A stretch of DNA of 64,000 nt, taken from assembly GCA_035549175.1 (NCBI GenBank), contig DASZRL010000014.1:1-64000 (forward strand), read 5' to 3'. Source of the stretch: DASTSN01 sp035549175 (GTDB taxonomy: Bacteria; Bacteroidota; Bacteroidia; Chitinophagales; Chitinophagaceae). Of the stretch, positions 33,989 through 43,032 are shown piece by piece. Every line of letters starts with the position of its first letter. Position 1 is the stretch's first letter. The notes under the pieces are model-generated. The model had not been told where the DNA came from. It did not search any database and saw nothing but the letters and a program-made list of their open reading frames with translations. Both the position numbers and the translations under genes were made by a program.

Positions 33989-34738
33989 TTACCCCATCGG
34001 CCCCGCGGACGCGTCCGGGGCATCCAGGAGCCGCACGGAAAATACCTCTTCAAAATGTGCCCGGATCCGCTGCCTGACTTCCCCCAGGTCCATTTCGCGG
34101 CTCAGTTCCCGTTGCAGGGAGGTTACCTGTTTGTCGCGGATGCCGCAGGGAACGATATGCTCAAAGTAGGACAGGTCTGTGTTGACGTTAAAAGCAAAGC
34201 CATGCATGGTAATCCAGCGGCTGCACCGCACGCCGATGGCGCAGATCTTGCGCTCCCGGCCGCGGACCTGCGGATCCAGCCACACGCCGGTTTCCCCCGG
34301 AGACCGGTCACCATCGATGCCATAATCCGACAGGGTGCGGATGATCACTTCTTCCACATTGCGCAGGTACCGGCCGATATCGGTATAAAACCGCTCCAGG
34401 TCCAGGATCGGGTAACCTACCACCTGGCCAGGTCCGTGGAAGGTGATATCCCCGCCGCGGTTGATGCGGTAAAAGGCGATTCCCCGGCTGGCGCATTCCG
34501 CTTCGGTGATCAGCAGGTTCCCGGGGTTGCCGCTTTTACCCAGGGTATAGACCGGCGGATGTTCGACCAGCAGCAGGTGGTGCGTGGTTTCGGCCAGCGG
34601 GGAGCCGGTGGCAGGCCCCGCCGCATAGGCAAGCGCTTTGACCGCCACATTCTGCTGGAGCAGCTGTTCCTGGTAATCCCAGACGGGTTTATAGGCCTGG
34701 TACCCCAGGTCCTGGAATAGTACATTTTGCGGGTCCAT
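33989..34738 (-). CDS. lipB: Octanoyl-(acyl carrier protein):protein N-octanoyltransferase
   Basis: LipB, 249 residues, moves octanoate from acyl carrier protein to lipoyl domains of 2-oxoacid dehydrogenases and GcvH. Key motifs: YTLGKSGNPGNLL, NRGGDITFHGPGQVVGYPILDL, the catalytic Lys in RKICAIGVRCSRWITMHGFAFNVNTDL and the catalytic Cys in VPCGIRDKQVTSL. It uses the ATG at 34738; the -7 box TACATTTG is only eight bases upstream, implying a nearly leaderless mRNA. Divergent from the pseudouridine synthase. Confidence 0.95.
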   Translation of the reverse strand: MDPQNVLFQDLGYQAYKPVWDYQEQLLQQNVAVKALAYAAGPATGSPLAETTHHLLLVEHPPVYTLGKSGNPGNLLITEAECASRGIAFYRINRGGDITFHGPGQVVGYPILDLERFYTDIGRYLRNVEEVIIRTLSDYGIDGDRSPGETGVWLDPQVRGRERKICAIGVRCSRWITMHGFAFNVNTDLSYFEHIVPCGIRDKQVTSLQRELSREMDLGEVRQRIRAHFEEVFSVRLLDAPDASAGPMG

Positions 34739-34746
34739 ACCGGCTG

Positions 34747-34754
34747 CAAATGTA
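34747..34754 (-). promoter_or_regulatory. -7 box of lipB
   Basis: On the minus strand TACATTTG fits TAnnTTTG, with eight bases to the lipB ATG. No clear -33 element at the standard distance. Confidence 0.45.
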
Positions 34755-34775
34755 CCACCAAGCCGCCACTTCTGT

Positions 34776-34783
34776 TATATTTG
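34776..34783 (+). promoter_or_regulatory. -7 box of the pseudouridine synthase gene
   Basis: TATATTTG, 30 bases before the ATG at 34814. It lies back to back with the lipB box in the 75 bp divergent gap. Confidence 0.45.
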
Positions 34784-34813
34784 CCGGATTGCGTAAACCA
34801 GCCCTCCAGCCAC

Positions 34814-35875
34814 ATGAAGGAAATGAAGGATCCCCGGGACCCGGCCCTGCCGGACAGCAGCGATGAACTCTATGAGCGGTTCAGTTTTACCGTCGACCGG
34901 GGCCAGGAGCCGCTGCGGATCGACAAGTTCCTGATGAACCGGATCGAAGGGGCCACGCGTAACAAGCTGCAGCAGGCCATCAACGCCGGCCTGGTACTGG
35001 TCCATGGCAAGGAAGTGCGACCCAATTACAAGGTCCGCCCCCTGGATGAAATCCTGGTCTATTCCGACATGAATCCCGAAGAGACCGACGTGCTGCCGGA
35101 ACCGATTCCCCTTAACATCGTCCATGAAGACGCCGACCTGCTGGTGATCAACAAGCCGGCAGGCCTGGTGGTCCATCCCGGCAGCGGCAATTATACCGGC
35201 ACGCTGCTGAACGGGGTGGCCTGGTACCTGCAGCAGCAGCATCCCGGCCTTACGGAGGCCAACCTGCCCCGCTTCGGGCTGGTCCACCGCATCGACAAAA
35301 ACACCAGCGGACTGCTGGTCCTTGCCAAGACAGACCGCGCCATGCGCCTGCTGGCCAAACAGTTTTATGACCATACCGTACGGCGCCAGTATATTGCCCT
35401 GGTATGGGGAGAACTGCAGGATGACAGCGGCACCATCCGGGCCCACGTCGGACGCAACCTGCGGCACCGTAAGCTTTTTGAAGCCTACCCGGAAGGCGAC
35501 CACGGGAAGGAGGCCATTACGCATTACCGGGTCCTGGAGCGCTTCGGATACGTGACCCTGGTAGCCTGTGAGCTGGAGACGGGGCGCACCCACCAGATCC
35601 GGGTCCATATGAAATACCTGGGACACCCCTTGTTCAACGACGATTTTTACGGGGGAGACCGGATTGTAAAGGGGACGGTCTATGCCAGGTATAAGCAGTT
35701 CGTGGAAAACTGTTTTGCCCTCTGCCCGCGACAAGCGCTACACGCCCGCACCCTGGGCTTTGTCCATCCCACCACCGGCCAGGAGATCTTTTTCGAGTCC
35801 CCCCTGCCTGCGGATATGGAAGCCGTGATCACCAAATGGCGGGAATACGCCCGCAACCGGGGGGCTGCCCGGTAA
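34814..35875 (+). CDS. RluA-family (RluD-like) pseudouridine synthase
   Basis: A 353-residue RNA pseudouridine synthase. The ATG at 34814 is used because the open frame further upstream overlaps the divergent lipB promoter. An S4-like RNA-binding domain (PLRIDKFLMNRIEGATRNKLQQAINAGLVLVHGKEVRPNYKVRPLDEI) precedes the catalytic domain with Asp in HRIDKNTSGLLVLAKT. The end HQIRVHMKYLGHPLFNDDFYGG is conserved. It most resembles RluD, which modifies helix 69 of 23S rRNA. Convergent with the next gene, 12 bases apart. Confidence 0.93.
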   Translation: MKEMKDPRDPALPDSSDELYERFSFTVDRGQEPLRIDKFLMNRIEGATRNKLQQAINAGLVLVHGKEVRPNYKVRPLDEILVYSDMNPEETDVLPEPIPLNIVHEDADLLVINKPAGLVVHPGSGNYTGTLLNGVAWYLQQQHPGLTEANLPRFGLVHRIDKNTSGLLVLAKTDRAMRLLAKQFYDHTVRRQYIALVWGELQDDSGTIRAHVGRNLRHRKLFEAYPEGDHGKEAITHYRVLERFGYVTLVACELETGRTHQIRVHMKYLGHPLFNDDFYGGDRIVKGTVYARYKQFVENCFALCPRQALHARTLGFVHPTTGQEIFFESPLPADMEAVITKWREYARNRGAAR

Positions 35876-35887
35876 GGCTCTCCGCAT

Positions 35888-36838
35888 TCAGGGGGCATCC
35901 GGCGTAAAATCAAACAGGGTGGCCGTAAAAAGGCCGCGTTCCCGTTTTTTGAGCCACACACTCCAGTTCCCCTGGTAACGCAGTACCCGGGGCACCAGCA
36001 GGTCGCCGAAGCGGCCCATCCGGACTTCCATGTGCACCGCAAAATCGTAGACGCCGGCATCAAAGCTGAGATCATAATTACGGGCCATGACCTCCATGGT
36101 GCGCGTGCTGAACCAGGTAGTCATCTGGTCCAGCACGACCTGGTCCCGGTCGGAAGCATCCAGGTCGGCGCGCGCCTGCACGCGAAAAATATAGCAGGGC
36201 TCGCCCTCGGAGTCCCCGTAGTCAATCCGGAAATCATAGTATTTGGCCACCTCGGGATCGAACAGGTTGAGTTTGTTGCCGATAAAGGGAACGCCCGGAA
36301 TCCTTTTGCCGGGGTCAAAGAACAGCATCTCGAGCTGTTCCTGGTGCTTTTCCAGGCCGTGCTTGGATCCCGGGGAAAAACGGCTGTCGCGCACAATATT
36401 GGTTTCCCCGCAGACCTGGCCTTCGGTGAGAAACAGGCTGGCATAGAGTTCCGCAGTGTAATAATTATACCGGCCGCGGCGGTCATAAAAGTCACCGGTC
36501 GTGGTTTCACTGATCTTGTCCATCGTCCGGCAGCCGCCGTGGCGGTGCTGGATGGTTTTACTCTGCAGCGAGGCCTGGACCCGGCCCCGCCGGTCCAGCA
36601 TCCGGATATCGTTCAGGGAGGTGTAGCCTACCGTTCGCAGGGTCCGGAAGGCTTTGTAGAAGGTCGTATCCTGGCGGACCCGTTCCAGGAAAGCGGCCGG
36701 GTCCAGGCCGGAGCGCACTACCACTTCCGAAAGGCTGATCATATGGACAACGCGCTCATCCACCAGCGAATCCGGCTGCTGGCCACGCAACAGGGCAGGC
36801 CATAGCAGCAGGACCACGGGCAGGACGTGTGCGCGCAT
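35888..36838 (-). CDS. Secreted protein of unknown function
   Basis: A 316-residue protein with signal peptide MRAHVLPVVLLLWPALLRGQ. The body is a mixed alpha/beta sequence with IQHRHGGCRTMDKISETTTGDFYDRRGRYNYYTAELYASLFL, then a beta-rich half (YDFRIDYGDSEGEPCYIFRVQARAD, YDFAVHMEVRMGRFGDLLVPRVLRYQGNW) resembling periplasmic lipoprotein-carrier-like folds with long strands. I do not recognise the family. It is the last gene of a five-gene minus-strand run beginning at trmH, 12 bases after def. Confidence 0.65.
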   Translation of the reverse strand: MRAHVLPVVLLLWPALLRGQQPDSLVDERVVHMISLSEVVVRSGLDPAAFLERVRQDTTFYKAFRTLRTVGYTSLNDIRMLDRRGRVQASLQSKTIQHRHGGCRTMDKISETTTGDFYDRRGRYNYYTAELYASLFLTEGQVCGETNIVRDSRFSPGSKHGLEKHQEQLEMLFFDPGKRIPGVPFIGNKLNLFDPEVAKYYDFRIDYGDSEGEPCYIFRVQARADLDASDRDQVVLDQMTTWFSTRTMEVMARNYDLSFDAGVYDFAVHMEVRMGRFGDLLVPRVLRYQGNWSVWLKKRERGLFTATLFDFTPDAP

Positions 36839-36850
36839 GGGCGGTAATGA

Positions 36851-37432
36851 TTACTTCTTGGGGAAGAGCATCTTGTAATCCACGTTCACCTTGCCGCGGG
36901 ATATGTCATCCAGCTTCCCCTTCATCAGCTTGCGCTTGAGCGGGGGCAGGTAATCGATGAACAACTTGCCTTCGATATGGTCGTATTCATGCAGGATAAC
37001 CCGGGCAGAAAGTCCCTCAAAGGTGCGGGTCTGTTCGGTAAACTGTTCGTCGCGGAAGCGCAGGGTTACGGTACCCTGCCTCACGATGTCCTCGCGGATT
37101 TTGGGGATGCTGAGGCAACCTTCGTTGTAGGGCCATTCTTCCCCGTCCAGTTCTACGATATGGGCATTGACAAACACCTGCTTGAGCCCCGGGGCATCCG
37201 GATATTCCGCCTTCTCCTCCTCTTCCATGTTGGCAAACATCTGGAAGGTATCCACCACGAACAGGCGGATGTCCCGGTTGATCTGGGGTGCCGCCAGCCC
37301 TACGCCGTTGCTGGCATACATGGTCTCCCACATACTGCCGATCAGGTCGGCCAGTCCCGGATAATCCGGGCCGATATCCGCGGCCACCTTGCGCAGGATA
37401 GGATGTCCGTAGGCTACAATGGGTAAAATCAT
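36851..37432 (-). CDS. def: Peptide deformylase
   Basis: Removes the formyl group from nascent proteins. At 193 residues it has the three motifs: GVGLAAPQ, EGCLSIP (Cys metal ligand) and HEYDHIEGKLFIDYL with the HExxH-type site as HEYDH. A loop of about 15 extra residues (FANMEEEEKAEYPDAPG) is typical of Bacteroidota enzymes. It follows ruvX by 63 bp; a -7 box TAAATTTG at 37467-37474 may give it a separate promoter. Confidence 0.96.
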   Translation of the reverse strand: MILPIVAYGHPILRKVAADIGPDYPGLADLIGSMWETMYASNGVGLAAPQINRDIRLFVVDTFQMFANMEEEEKAEYPDAPGLKQVFVNAHIVELDGEEWPYNEGCLSIPKIREDIVRQGTVTLRFRDEQFTEQTRTFEGLSARVILHEYDHIEGKLFIDYLPPLKRKLMKGKLDDISRGKVNVDYKMLFPKK

Positions 37433-37495
37433 ACGTACTTCACAGGTAATGACGTGGAATAATCGGCAAATTTACCATATTGGGGGCAAATACTC

Positions 37496-37915
37496 TTAAG
37501 AGCGCATGGCGGAATCCAGGTACTCCTGGAGCAGGATGGTGGCGGCGATCTCGTCCACCAGGCGTTTGTCCCGCCGCTGGCTTTTTTTCAGCCCCATGGC
37601 CAGCATGGCATCCCGGGCCATTTTGGACGTGTAGCGCTCATCCACCCGTTTGACCGGGATGGCCGGGAACCGCTTCTGCAGGTCCCGGACGCATTTTTCC
37701 ACCAGGGGCGTGGCATGCGTGGCCGTATCGTCCCAGTTACGGGGCTCCCCGATCAGGATCAGTTCCACCGCTTCGCGGGCAAAATAATTCTGCAGGTAGC
37801 TCATCAGGTCCCGGGAATCCACCGTGGTCAGGCCGGAGGCGATGATCTGCAGGGGATCCGTCACGGCCAGCCCCGTGCGCTTCAGTCCGTAATCGATGGC
37901 GAGGATGCGGGCCAT
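37496..37915 (-). CDS. ruvX: Putative pre-16S rRNA nuclease YqgF/RuvX
   Basis: A 139-residue RNase H-fold protein. MARILAIDYGLKRTGLAVTDP gives the first catalytic Asp, ILIGEPRNWDDTATHAT follows, and RVDERYTSKMARDAML and DEIAATILLQEYLD supply the later acidic residues. YqgF trims the 5' end of 16S rRNA in E. coli. It follows the UbiA-type gene by 14 bases. Confidence 0.93.
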   Translation of the reverse strand: MARILAIDYGLKRTGLAVTDPLQIIASGLTTVDSRDLMSYLQNYFAREAVELILIGEPRNWDDTATHATPLVEKCVRDLQKRFPAIPVKRVDERYTSKMARDAMLAMGLKKSQRRDKRLVDEIAATILLQEYLDSAMRS

Positions 37916-37929
37916 GCAAGCTGATTTGA

Positions 37930-38841
37930 TTAATTAAAAATCCTTACCGGATGAGGAAGTCCCCGGAAAAGATCCGCGATGACAAAGACGGCAAACACCA
38001 CCGAAGCGATCCCGTTGGCAGTCATAAAGGCGAGGTTGACCCGGCGCAGGTCATTGGGCCGGACGATGGAATGCTGGTACAGCAGCATACCGGCAAATAC
38101 CGCCACGCCTGCCCAGTAAATCCAGCCGAATCCGCCAAAAAATCCCGCGGAGACCACGCAGGCCGCGCTGAGCAGGTGCAGGAGTTCCGAAACGTGCAGG
38201 GCGCGGGCCTTCCCCAGCCAGGCCGGAATGGAGTACAAACGCTGGGACCGGTCGAACTCCACGTCCTGCAGGGCATAGATGATGTCGAAGCCGCTCACCC
38301 AGAAAATGACCGCCAGGGAAAACAGCAGGGGCAGCCACGCAAACTGCCCGGTGACGGCCAGGAAGGCACCGATGGGCGCCAGGGAAAGACCCAGGCCCAG
38401 CACCAGGTGGCAAAGCGGGGTAAACCGTTTGGTATAACTGTACCCCAGTACGACCAGCAGCGCCACGGGAGCCAGGTAAAAACAAAGCCGGTTGATCAGG
38501 TAAGTGCAAACCAGGAACAGGGCACTCATCAGCAGGGTAAACCAAAGCACCTGGCTGGCATGCAGGATGCCGGCCGGGATCTCCCGGATCGCCGTCCGCG
38601 GGTTGCGCGCATCGAATTCCCGGTCCAGGTAGCGGTTGAAGGCCATAGCCGCGCTGCGCGCAAAGACCATGCAAAGTACGACCAGCAGGAGCCTGAATCC
38701 GTAGCGGGTATACCAGGGCGCGGAATCCAGCCCACCCTGCCGCGCGAGGACACCCAGAAAAAATCCGATCAGCGCAAAGGGCATCGCAAAAATGGTATGC
38801 GAGAATTTGACGAGGCTCAGGTAATTTTTAACGGTTTTCAT
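37930..38841 (-). CDS. UbiA-family prenyltransferase
   Basis: A 303-residue integral membrane prenyltransferase with about eight helices. The two Asp-rich motifs are AFNRYLDREFDARNPRTAIREIP and IIYALQDVEFDRSQRLYSIPAWLG. It is closest in look to 4-hydroxybenzoate polyprenyltransferase. Bacteroidota generally make menaquinone, so the substrate may be a futalosine-route intermediate (MqnP-like). Its start overlaps the trmH-like gene by 14 bases. Confidence 0.88.
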   Translation of the reverse strand: MKTVKNYLSLVKFSHTIFAMPFALIGFFLGVLARQGGLDSAPWYTRYGFRLLLVVLCMVFARSAAMAFNRYLDREFDARNPRTAIREIPAGILHASQVLWFTLLMSALFLVCTYLINRLCFYLAPVALLVVLGYSYTKRFTPLCHLVLGLGLSLAPIGAFLAVTGQFAWLPLLFSLAVIFWVSGFDIIYALQDVEFDRSQRLYSIPAWLGKARALHVSELLHLLSAACVVSAGFFGGFGWIYWAGVAVFAGMLLYQHSIVRPNDLRRVNLAFMTANGIASVVFAVFVIADLFRGLPHPVRIFN

Positions 38842-39400
38842 TCCGGTCTAGCAGTTTTTGATGGTCCAGCATCCTGATCCGGTTTCGGACCAGTTCCCAC
38901 AGGGCTATGCCCGCGGCGACGCTTACGTTCAGGGAGTGCTTGCTGCCCAGCTGCGGTATCTCCAGCGCGCCGTCGCACCGTGCCAGGACCGCTTCGCTGA
39001 CCCCTTCGACCTCATTGCCAAAGACAAGCGCCACAGGTTCGCCGGTCTCCCAGCCGCCTTCCTGCAGAAAGCGGCTGCCCTCGGTCTGTTCCACCGCATA
39101 GATGGCATATCCTTCCGCACGCAGCTGGTCCAGGGCCTGGATGCCTTCGGGAAAATACTGCCAGGCGACGGTTTCCGTGGCGCCGAGGGCGGTTTTGTGA
39201 ATGTCCCGGTGCGGCGGCCGCGGGGTATAGCCGCAAAGGTAAATAGCTTCCAGCAGGAAGGCATCGGCGGTGCGGAACACACTGCCGACATTGTGCATGC
39301 TGCGGATGTTCTCCAGGACCACGACCACGGGTAGTTTGCCGGCCCGGCGGAATTCTTCCACCGAAAGGCGTCCCAGCTCATCCATACTTCGTTTCCGCAT
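38828..39400 (-). CDS. TrmH/SpoU-family RNA methyltransferase
   Basis: A 190-residue RNA 2'-O-methyltransferase with the trefoil-knot SPOUT fold. The ATG at 39400 is used; the longer frame crosses the -7 box. Motif 1 is VVVLENIRSMHNVGSVFRTADAF, motif 2 EPVALVFGNEVEGVSEAVL, motif 3 IPQLGSKHSLNVSVAAGIALWEL. It lacks an N-terminal substrate-binding extension, like TrmL or a free TrmH core. It heads a minus-strand run of five genes. The -7 box is four bases from the ATG. Confidence 0.92.
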   Translation of the reverse strand: MRKRSMDELGRLSVEEFRRAGKLPVVVVLENIRSMHNVGSVFRTADAFLLEAIYLCGYTPRPPHRDIHKTALGATETVAWQYFPEGIQALDQLRAEGYAIYAVEQTEGSRFLQEGGWETGEPVALVFGNEVEGVSEAVLARCDGALEIPQLGSKHSLNVSVAAGIALWELVRNRIRMLDHQKLLDRNENR

Positions 39401-39404
39401 GCCG

Positions 39405-39412
39405 CAAAGATA
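39405..39412 (-). promoter_or_regulatory. -7 box of the trmH-ubiA-ruvX-def operon
   Basis: On the minus strand TATCTTTG fits TAnnTTTG and is four bases from the ATG at 39400, suggesting a leaderless transcript. Confidence 0.5.
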
Positions 39413-39422
39413 CGCCGCCCGG

Positions 39423-42400
39423 CTAGTTGCCCAGCAGCAGTTTTTGACGGTACACGCTGACGGAGGTCCGTATCTCGACAAGGTACAGGCCGCTGGCAAA
39501 GGCGCGGGTGTCCAGGCTGACCTCGGAGGCGCCCGATGCGGAAAGCGATCGGACCAGCCGGCCGCTCAGGTCGAAAAGCTGTACTGTCCGGATGGGCTCG
39601 GTACCCGCCACGATATGGACGGTGCCCCGGGCCGGATTGGGGAATACCAGCGGGGACCGGGCTGCCGTAATGCGTACAAACACAGGCGCCGAATAGGTCA
39701 CCGTCCCGTCCTGCGTGGTGATGCGCAGCCGGTAGTAGCTGATTCCCGGCAGCGGAGAGGGATCCGTGCGGGTATAGGTCTGTGTGAACCGGCCCGCGTT
39801 GACGGCCGCCACGGTATCCACGGCCTGATAGGTCCGGTTGTCAGCGCTGCGCTCGACCACAAAGTTCTCAATATTGCTCTCCAGGGTGGTCACCCATTGC
39901 AGCTGGACGGTCTTATCCAGTTGCAACTGGGCGGTGAAGGACTGCAGCACATAATCCTGGGCCCCGCCAAGCGCATAGTTGTCCAGGGTCGCCACCGACA
40001 ACACGTCGTTGTTGTGACTGGTCAGGGCCAGGCCGGCATACACCGGCGTTCCGGCTCCGAAGCCTGCGTCCACCGGGTTACCCACCTGGGTCCACGTACT
40101 TCCGTTGACTGACATATAGGCCGTATACAGGGAGCCTTTTTTGTCCAGGCGAAGCCAGTAGGGCGCTGAAGTCCCGGGGCCCGTATTGACATTGTTGCTG
40201 AATCCGTCCGTCTGGGTCCGGTTCTGGAAGGCCACCCCATTACCCGACGTCAGGGCCAGGAAGGCGTGGCGGGATCCGGGAGCCAGGCTCTCGCGGAACA
40301 TGATACCGCATTTGTTCCAGGGATTGCTGTTATCCAGGGTGACCACGCGCACCCGGATTTCCCCGTCGCCCACAAAGGTCTTGAAGGCAAAGCGGAAGGC
40401 ATCCTGGGTGTCCCAGATATCTGTTCCCGATCCATGCAGTTCGAATACACCGGCGTTGAAACAGGCCGAACCGGCCGCGCCCACGTCGCCCACATCCTGG
40501 GTGGTCCACCGGGTGGGCAGGGGCCCGCAATGGCTGTTGCACGCGAGCGTGGAAAACGCGGACTGCTGGGCATATCCGCTGGTGTCTCCGGCGCCGCAGA
40601 TATGCCGCACCCGGAACAGGTAATCCGTGGCGCAGGACAGGTTCGTCAACTGCACCCGGGTCGTGTCCGCCACCACGGAGATCCAGTCGGGAGCCGACAC
40701 GGTTTTGTATTGCAGCAGGTAGGCGTCCGCAGCCGGTCCGCTCCAGTGCAGGACGGCCGTATTCTCATAAATATCGGTGACAGACAGGGCCGCCGGCTCG
40801 GCGCACTGGTTGGCGCTCAGGCTCCCGTAGGCTTCCAGTTCAGTCAGTGAATATCCATGCCCGGTAGCCGAGGCTGTGGCCAGCACGCGCAGGTAGCGGC
40901 CGGTGCCGTGCACCCGCAGCGTGTTCACCAGGCTGCTGTTGCCGGCAAGGCGGATCAGGGGGGTCCAGTTCAGGCTGTCATCAGAAACCTGGACCTGGAA
41001 ATCCCGGGCGTAATCAGCCGCCCAGTTCAGCACCACGCTGCACAGGTCGTATCGCTTACCCAGGTCGATCTGCAGCCACTGGGGGTCCGTGGCCAGGCTG
41101 GCCCAGCGCGTGGCGGCACTGCCATCGACGGCCGCACCCGCCGGAAACTGGCTGGCATCGGCCGACGAGGAAGCACTGGCGGGGCGTCCCAGGGCCAGGT
41201 TGACCGACTGGCAGGTATCGGTCCCCGGTCCCCCCTGAAGGCCATACACAACCAATTGGTTGGAAAAGGTGGCCAGGTACACTTTGCCATTGGCGATCAC
41301 CGGGCAGTTGAACTTGGCGTAATTGCCCGGGTCGTCGGAAGGGTAGATGGAGGAGTTCCAGAGCTCCCGGGTTACATCGTTGGCATCAAAGGCCCGCAGG
41401 ATGCCGGGGCGTACCGACTGGTTCGCGTCCCCGCTGGCGGCATAGGCGGCCCAGAGTATGGCCGAGGAATCCGCCGACCCGTTGGAAGAAACAGCCAGGA
41501 AGGCCCCGTTGTTGCCCACAGGTCCCTGCACCCCGCTGCTGATGGTTGCTCCCAGGTTGAACCGTCCGGCGGACCGGTCGTACGGCAGGGCTTTCAGCAG
41601 GGCATTTTCGGACCAGGTATACACATATTCAGCCTGGGTGCCGTGGTAATAGGCCAGGGAAGAACGCAGGTGCGCATTGGTCCCCAGGTTGATGGACTGC
41701 ACCACCTGGTTGGAGCCGCTGCTGTACCCGCCCATGTTATCGCGGTCAAGCAGGTAAATGTTCCCGTCCTTGCAGCTGGTCATCACCCGGTTGGTGCCGG
41801 GGATCAGCAGCATCTCGGTCACCCCGAAGTCCAGGTCGGAGGCTTCCAGCTCACTGATATTCATCGGGGTGAAAAAGGTGCTGACCGAAAGGGAGGATCC
41901 CGAGGGAGTCAGTTTGAGGGCGCTTTCCGAGCGGTTCACCACGTCGGACGGGTTGCCGTTACGGCCGACCGAGCCGTTACCCACGGCGACATACAGGTTA
42001 CCGGAGGAATCGACGGCCGGGGCCGCGGCGCTCATCCAGATTCCCCCGTTGTATCCTTCCGGTGTCGTATTGTACACAACCTTTTGTTCCAGGGTGGTTT
42101 TGTCGTAACCCATGATCCAGCCGTGATAGGGCCCCCAATCGCAGTGGGAGGCCCATGTGATGTAGACCAGTCCGCCGGCCATCACCAGACCGGGTCGCTG
42201 GTTTTGTTTCTGGGGATCAAAGGTGATCTGGCCGTTTACGCTGCCATCGCCGTGGCCGTTGACGGTGGCCGTTATAAGCCGGGGGCTGCCGGCACGTTCG
42301 GCCCCGGTGCGTACATCCAGGGCATGCAGGTATTGGTAAAAGGTATTGCCGGCCGTACTGACGCTGCGGGCTACGACATACAGGGTTCCGGTGGCGGTAT

Positions 42401-42869
42401 CGATCACCGGCGTGCCCACGATCCCCATATTCCCGGAGAAATCCCGGTATCCCCCGCCGCAGGCGCCCGTCATGTCCGTATTACGCACGGGGCGTCCGCC
42501 GCTGGCCGTCAGGCTGACCTGCCAGTAGGGCGCTGTCACGGAGGCGGAGTCCGCATCAAAGGCATAAACACTGTTATTGACCGTGGCAACCAGCACCAGA
42601 TTTCGCAGGCCGGTACCGGGAATATTCACCCCGGCGAGCACCAGGGGCTGTGCATAGACCTGGTCATCCACCGGCCGGCTGAACAGTTTGCCGAAGGTTC
42701 CCGGCCGGACGTTAGCGGTGGTGAGTTGGGTCTCCTGGTTGTACCAGCCGGTGCCGGAAGGGTCGTGGTGCTGCATGACCACGGACTGCTGGGCGCGGGC
42801 CGCCGGGCCCAGATAGGCCGCCAGGATCAGCCATCCCAGGCTACGGATTAAAATCAATATTTTCTTCAT
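39423..42869 (-). CDS. Large secreted beta-propeller/discoidin protein with type IX sorting domain
   Basis: A 1148-residue type IX secretion cargo. A signal peptide (ending PAARAQ) leads a PQQ-type beta-propeller of about 520 residues (NLVLVATVNNSVYAFDADS, GNIYLLDRDNMGG, GKVYLATFSNQLVVYGL). Then come a discoidin/F5-8C domain (VNLALGRPASASSSADASQ to LTELEAYG), a fibronectin III unit (AALSVTDIYENTAVLHW), a lectin-like sandwich (FKTFVGDGEIRVRVVTLDNSNPWNKCGIMFRES) and a type A sorting domain (VFPNPARGTVHIV to YRQKLLLGN). It probably binds glycans at the surface. No catalytic residues were evident. Confidence 0.88.
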   Translation of the reverse strand: MKKILILIRSLGWLILAAYLGPAARAQQSVVMQHHDPSGTGWYNQETQLTTANVRPGTFGKLFSRPVDDQVYAQPLVLAGVNIPGTGLRNLVLVATVNNSVYAFDADSASVTAPYWQVSLTASGGRPVRNTDMTGACGGGYRDFSGNMGIVGTPVIDTATGTLYVVARSVSTAGNTFYQYLHALDVRTGAERAGSPRLITATVNGHGDGSVNGQITFDPQKQNQRPGLVMAGGLVYITWASHCDWGPYHGWIMGYDKTTLEQKVVYNTTPEGYNGGIWMSAAAPAVDSSGNLYVAVGNGSVGRNGNPSDVVNRSESALKLTPSGSSLSVSTFFTPMNISELEASDLDFGVTEMLLIPGTNRVMTSCKDGNIYLLDRDNMGGYSSGSNQVVQSINLGTNAHLRSSLAYYHGTQAEYVYTWSENALLKALPYDRSAGRFNLGATISSGVQGPVGNNGAFLAVSSNGSADSSAILWAAYAASGDANQSVRPGILRAFDANDVTRELWNSSIYPSDDPGNYAKFNCPVIANGKVYLATFSNQLVVYGLQGGPGTDTCQSVNLALGRPASASSSADASQFPAGAAVDGSAATRWASLATDPQWLQIDLGKRYDLCSVVLNWAADYARDFQVQVSDDSLNWTPLIRLAGNSSLVNTLRVHGTGRYLRVLATASATGHGYSLTELEAYGSLSANQCAEPAALSVTDIYENTAVLHWSGPAADAYLLQYKTVSAPDWISVVADTTRVQLTNLSCATDYLFRVRHICGAGDTSGYAQQSAFSTLACNSHCGPLPTRWTTQDVGDVGAAGSACFNAGVFELHGSGTDIWDTQDAFRFAFKTFVGDGEIRVRVVTLDNSNPWNKCGIMFRESLAPGSRHAFLALTSGNGVAFQNRTQTDGFSNNVNTGPGTSAPYWLRLDKKGSLYTAYMSVNGSTWTQVGNPVDAGFGAGTPVYAGLALTSHNNDVLSVATLDNYALGGAQDYVLQSFTAQLQLDKTVQLQWVTTLESNIENFVVERSADNRTYQAVDTVAAVNAGRFTQTYTRTDPSPLPGISYYRLRITTQDGTVTYSAPVFVRITAARSPLVFPNPARGTVHIVAGTEPIRTVQLFDLSGRLVRSLSASGASEVSLDTRAFASGLYLVEIRTSVSVYRQKLLLGN

Positions 42870-43018
42870 GGCAGTCAGTTGCCGGGTCCGCCCCGCAAGC
42901 CACCCTGTCGGGGGAACGAGCCGGATCCAAACACCCTAAAATACGAACTATCCCCGGCTTGTGGAAGGTAGTTTTTAACAGGCGGCCCCGGCCGGGTTTT
43001 TTCTGCCCCTGCCTTCCT

Positions 43019-43026
43019 TATTTTTG
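43019..43026 (+). promoter_or_regulatory. -7 box of mutS
   Basis: TATTTTTG fits TAnnTTTG and is six bases from the mutS ATG at 43033. A T-rich -33 region lies about 20 bases upstream. Confidence 0.5.
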
Positions 43027-43032
43027 CTGCCC

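Noticed and set aside
40857..42851. 664-codon plus-strand ORF opposite the propeller protein
   Set aside because: Composition is repetitive Gly/Ala/Val/His; the minus strand has signal peptide and sorting domain.
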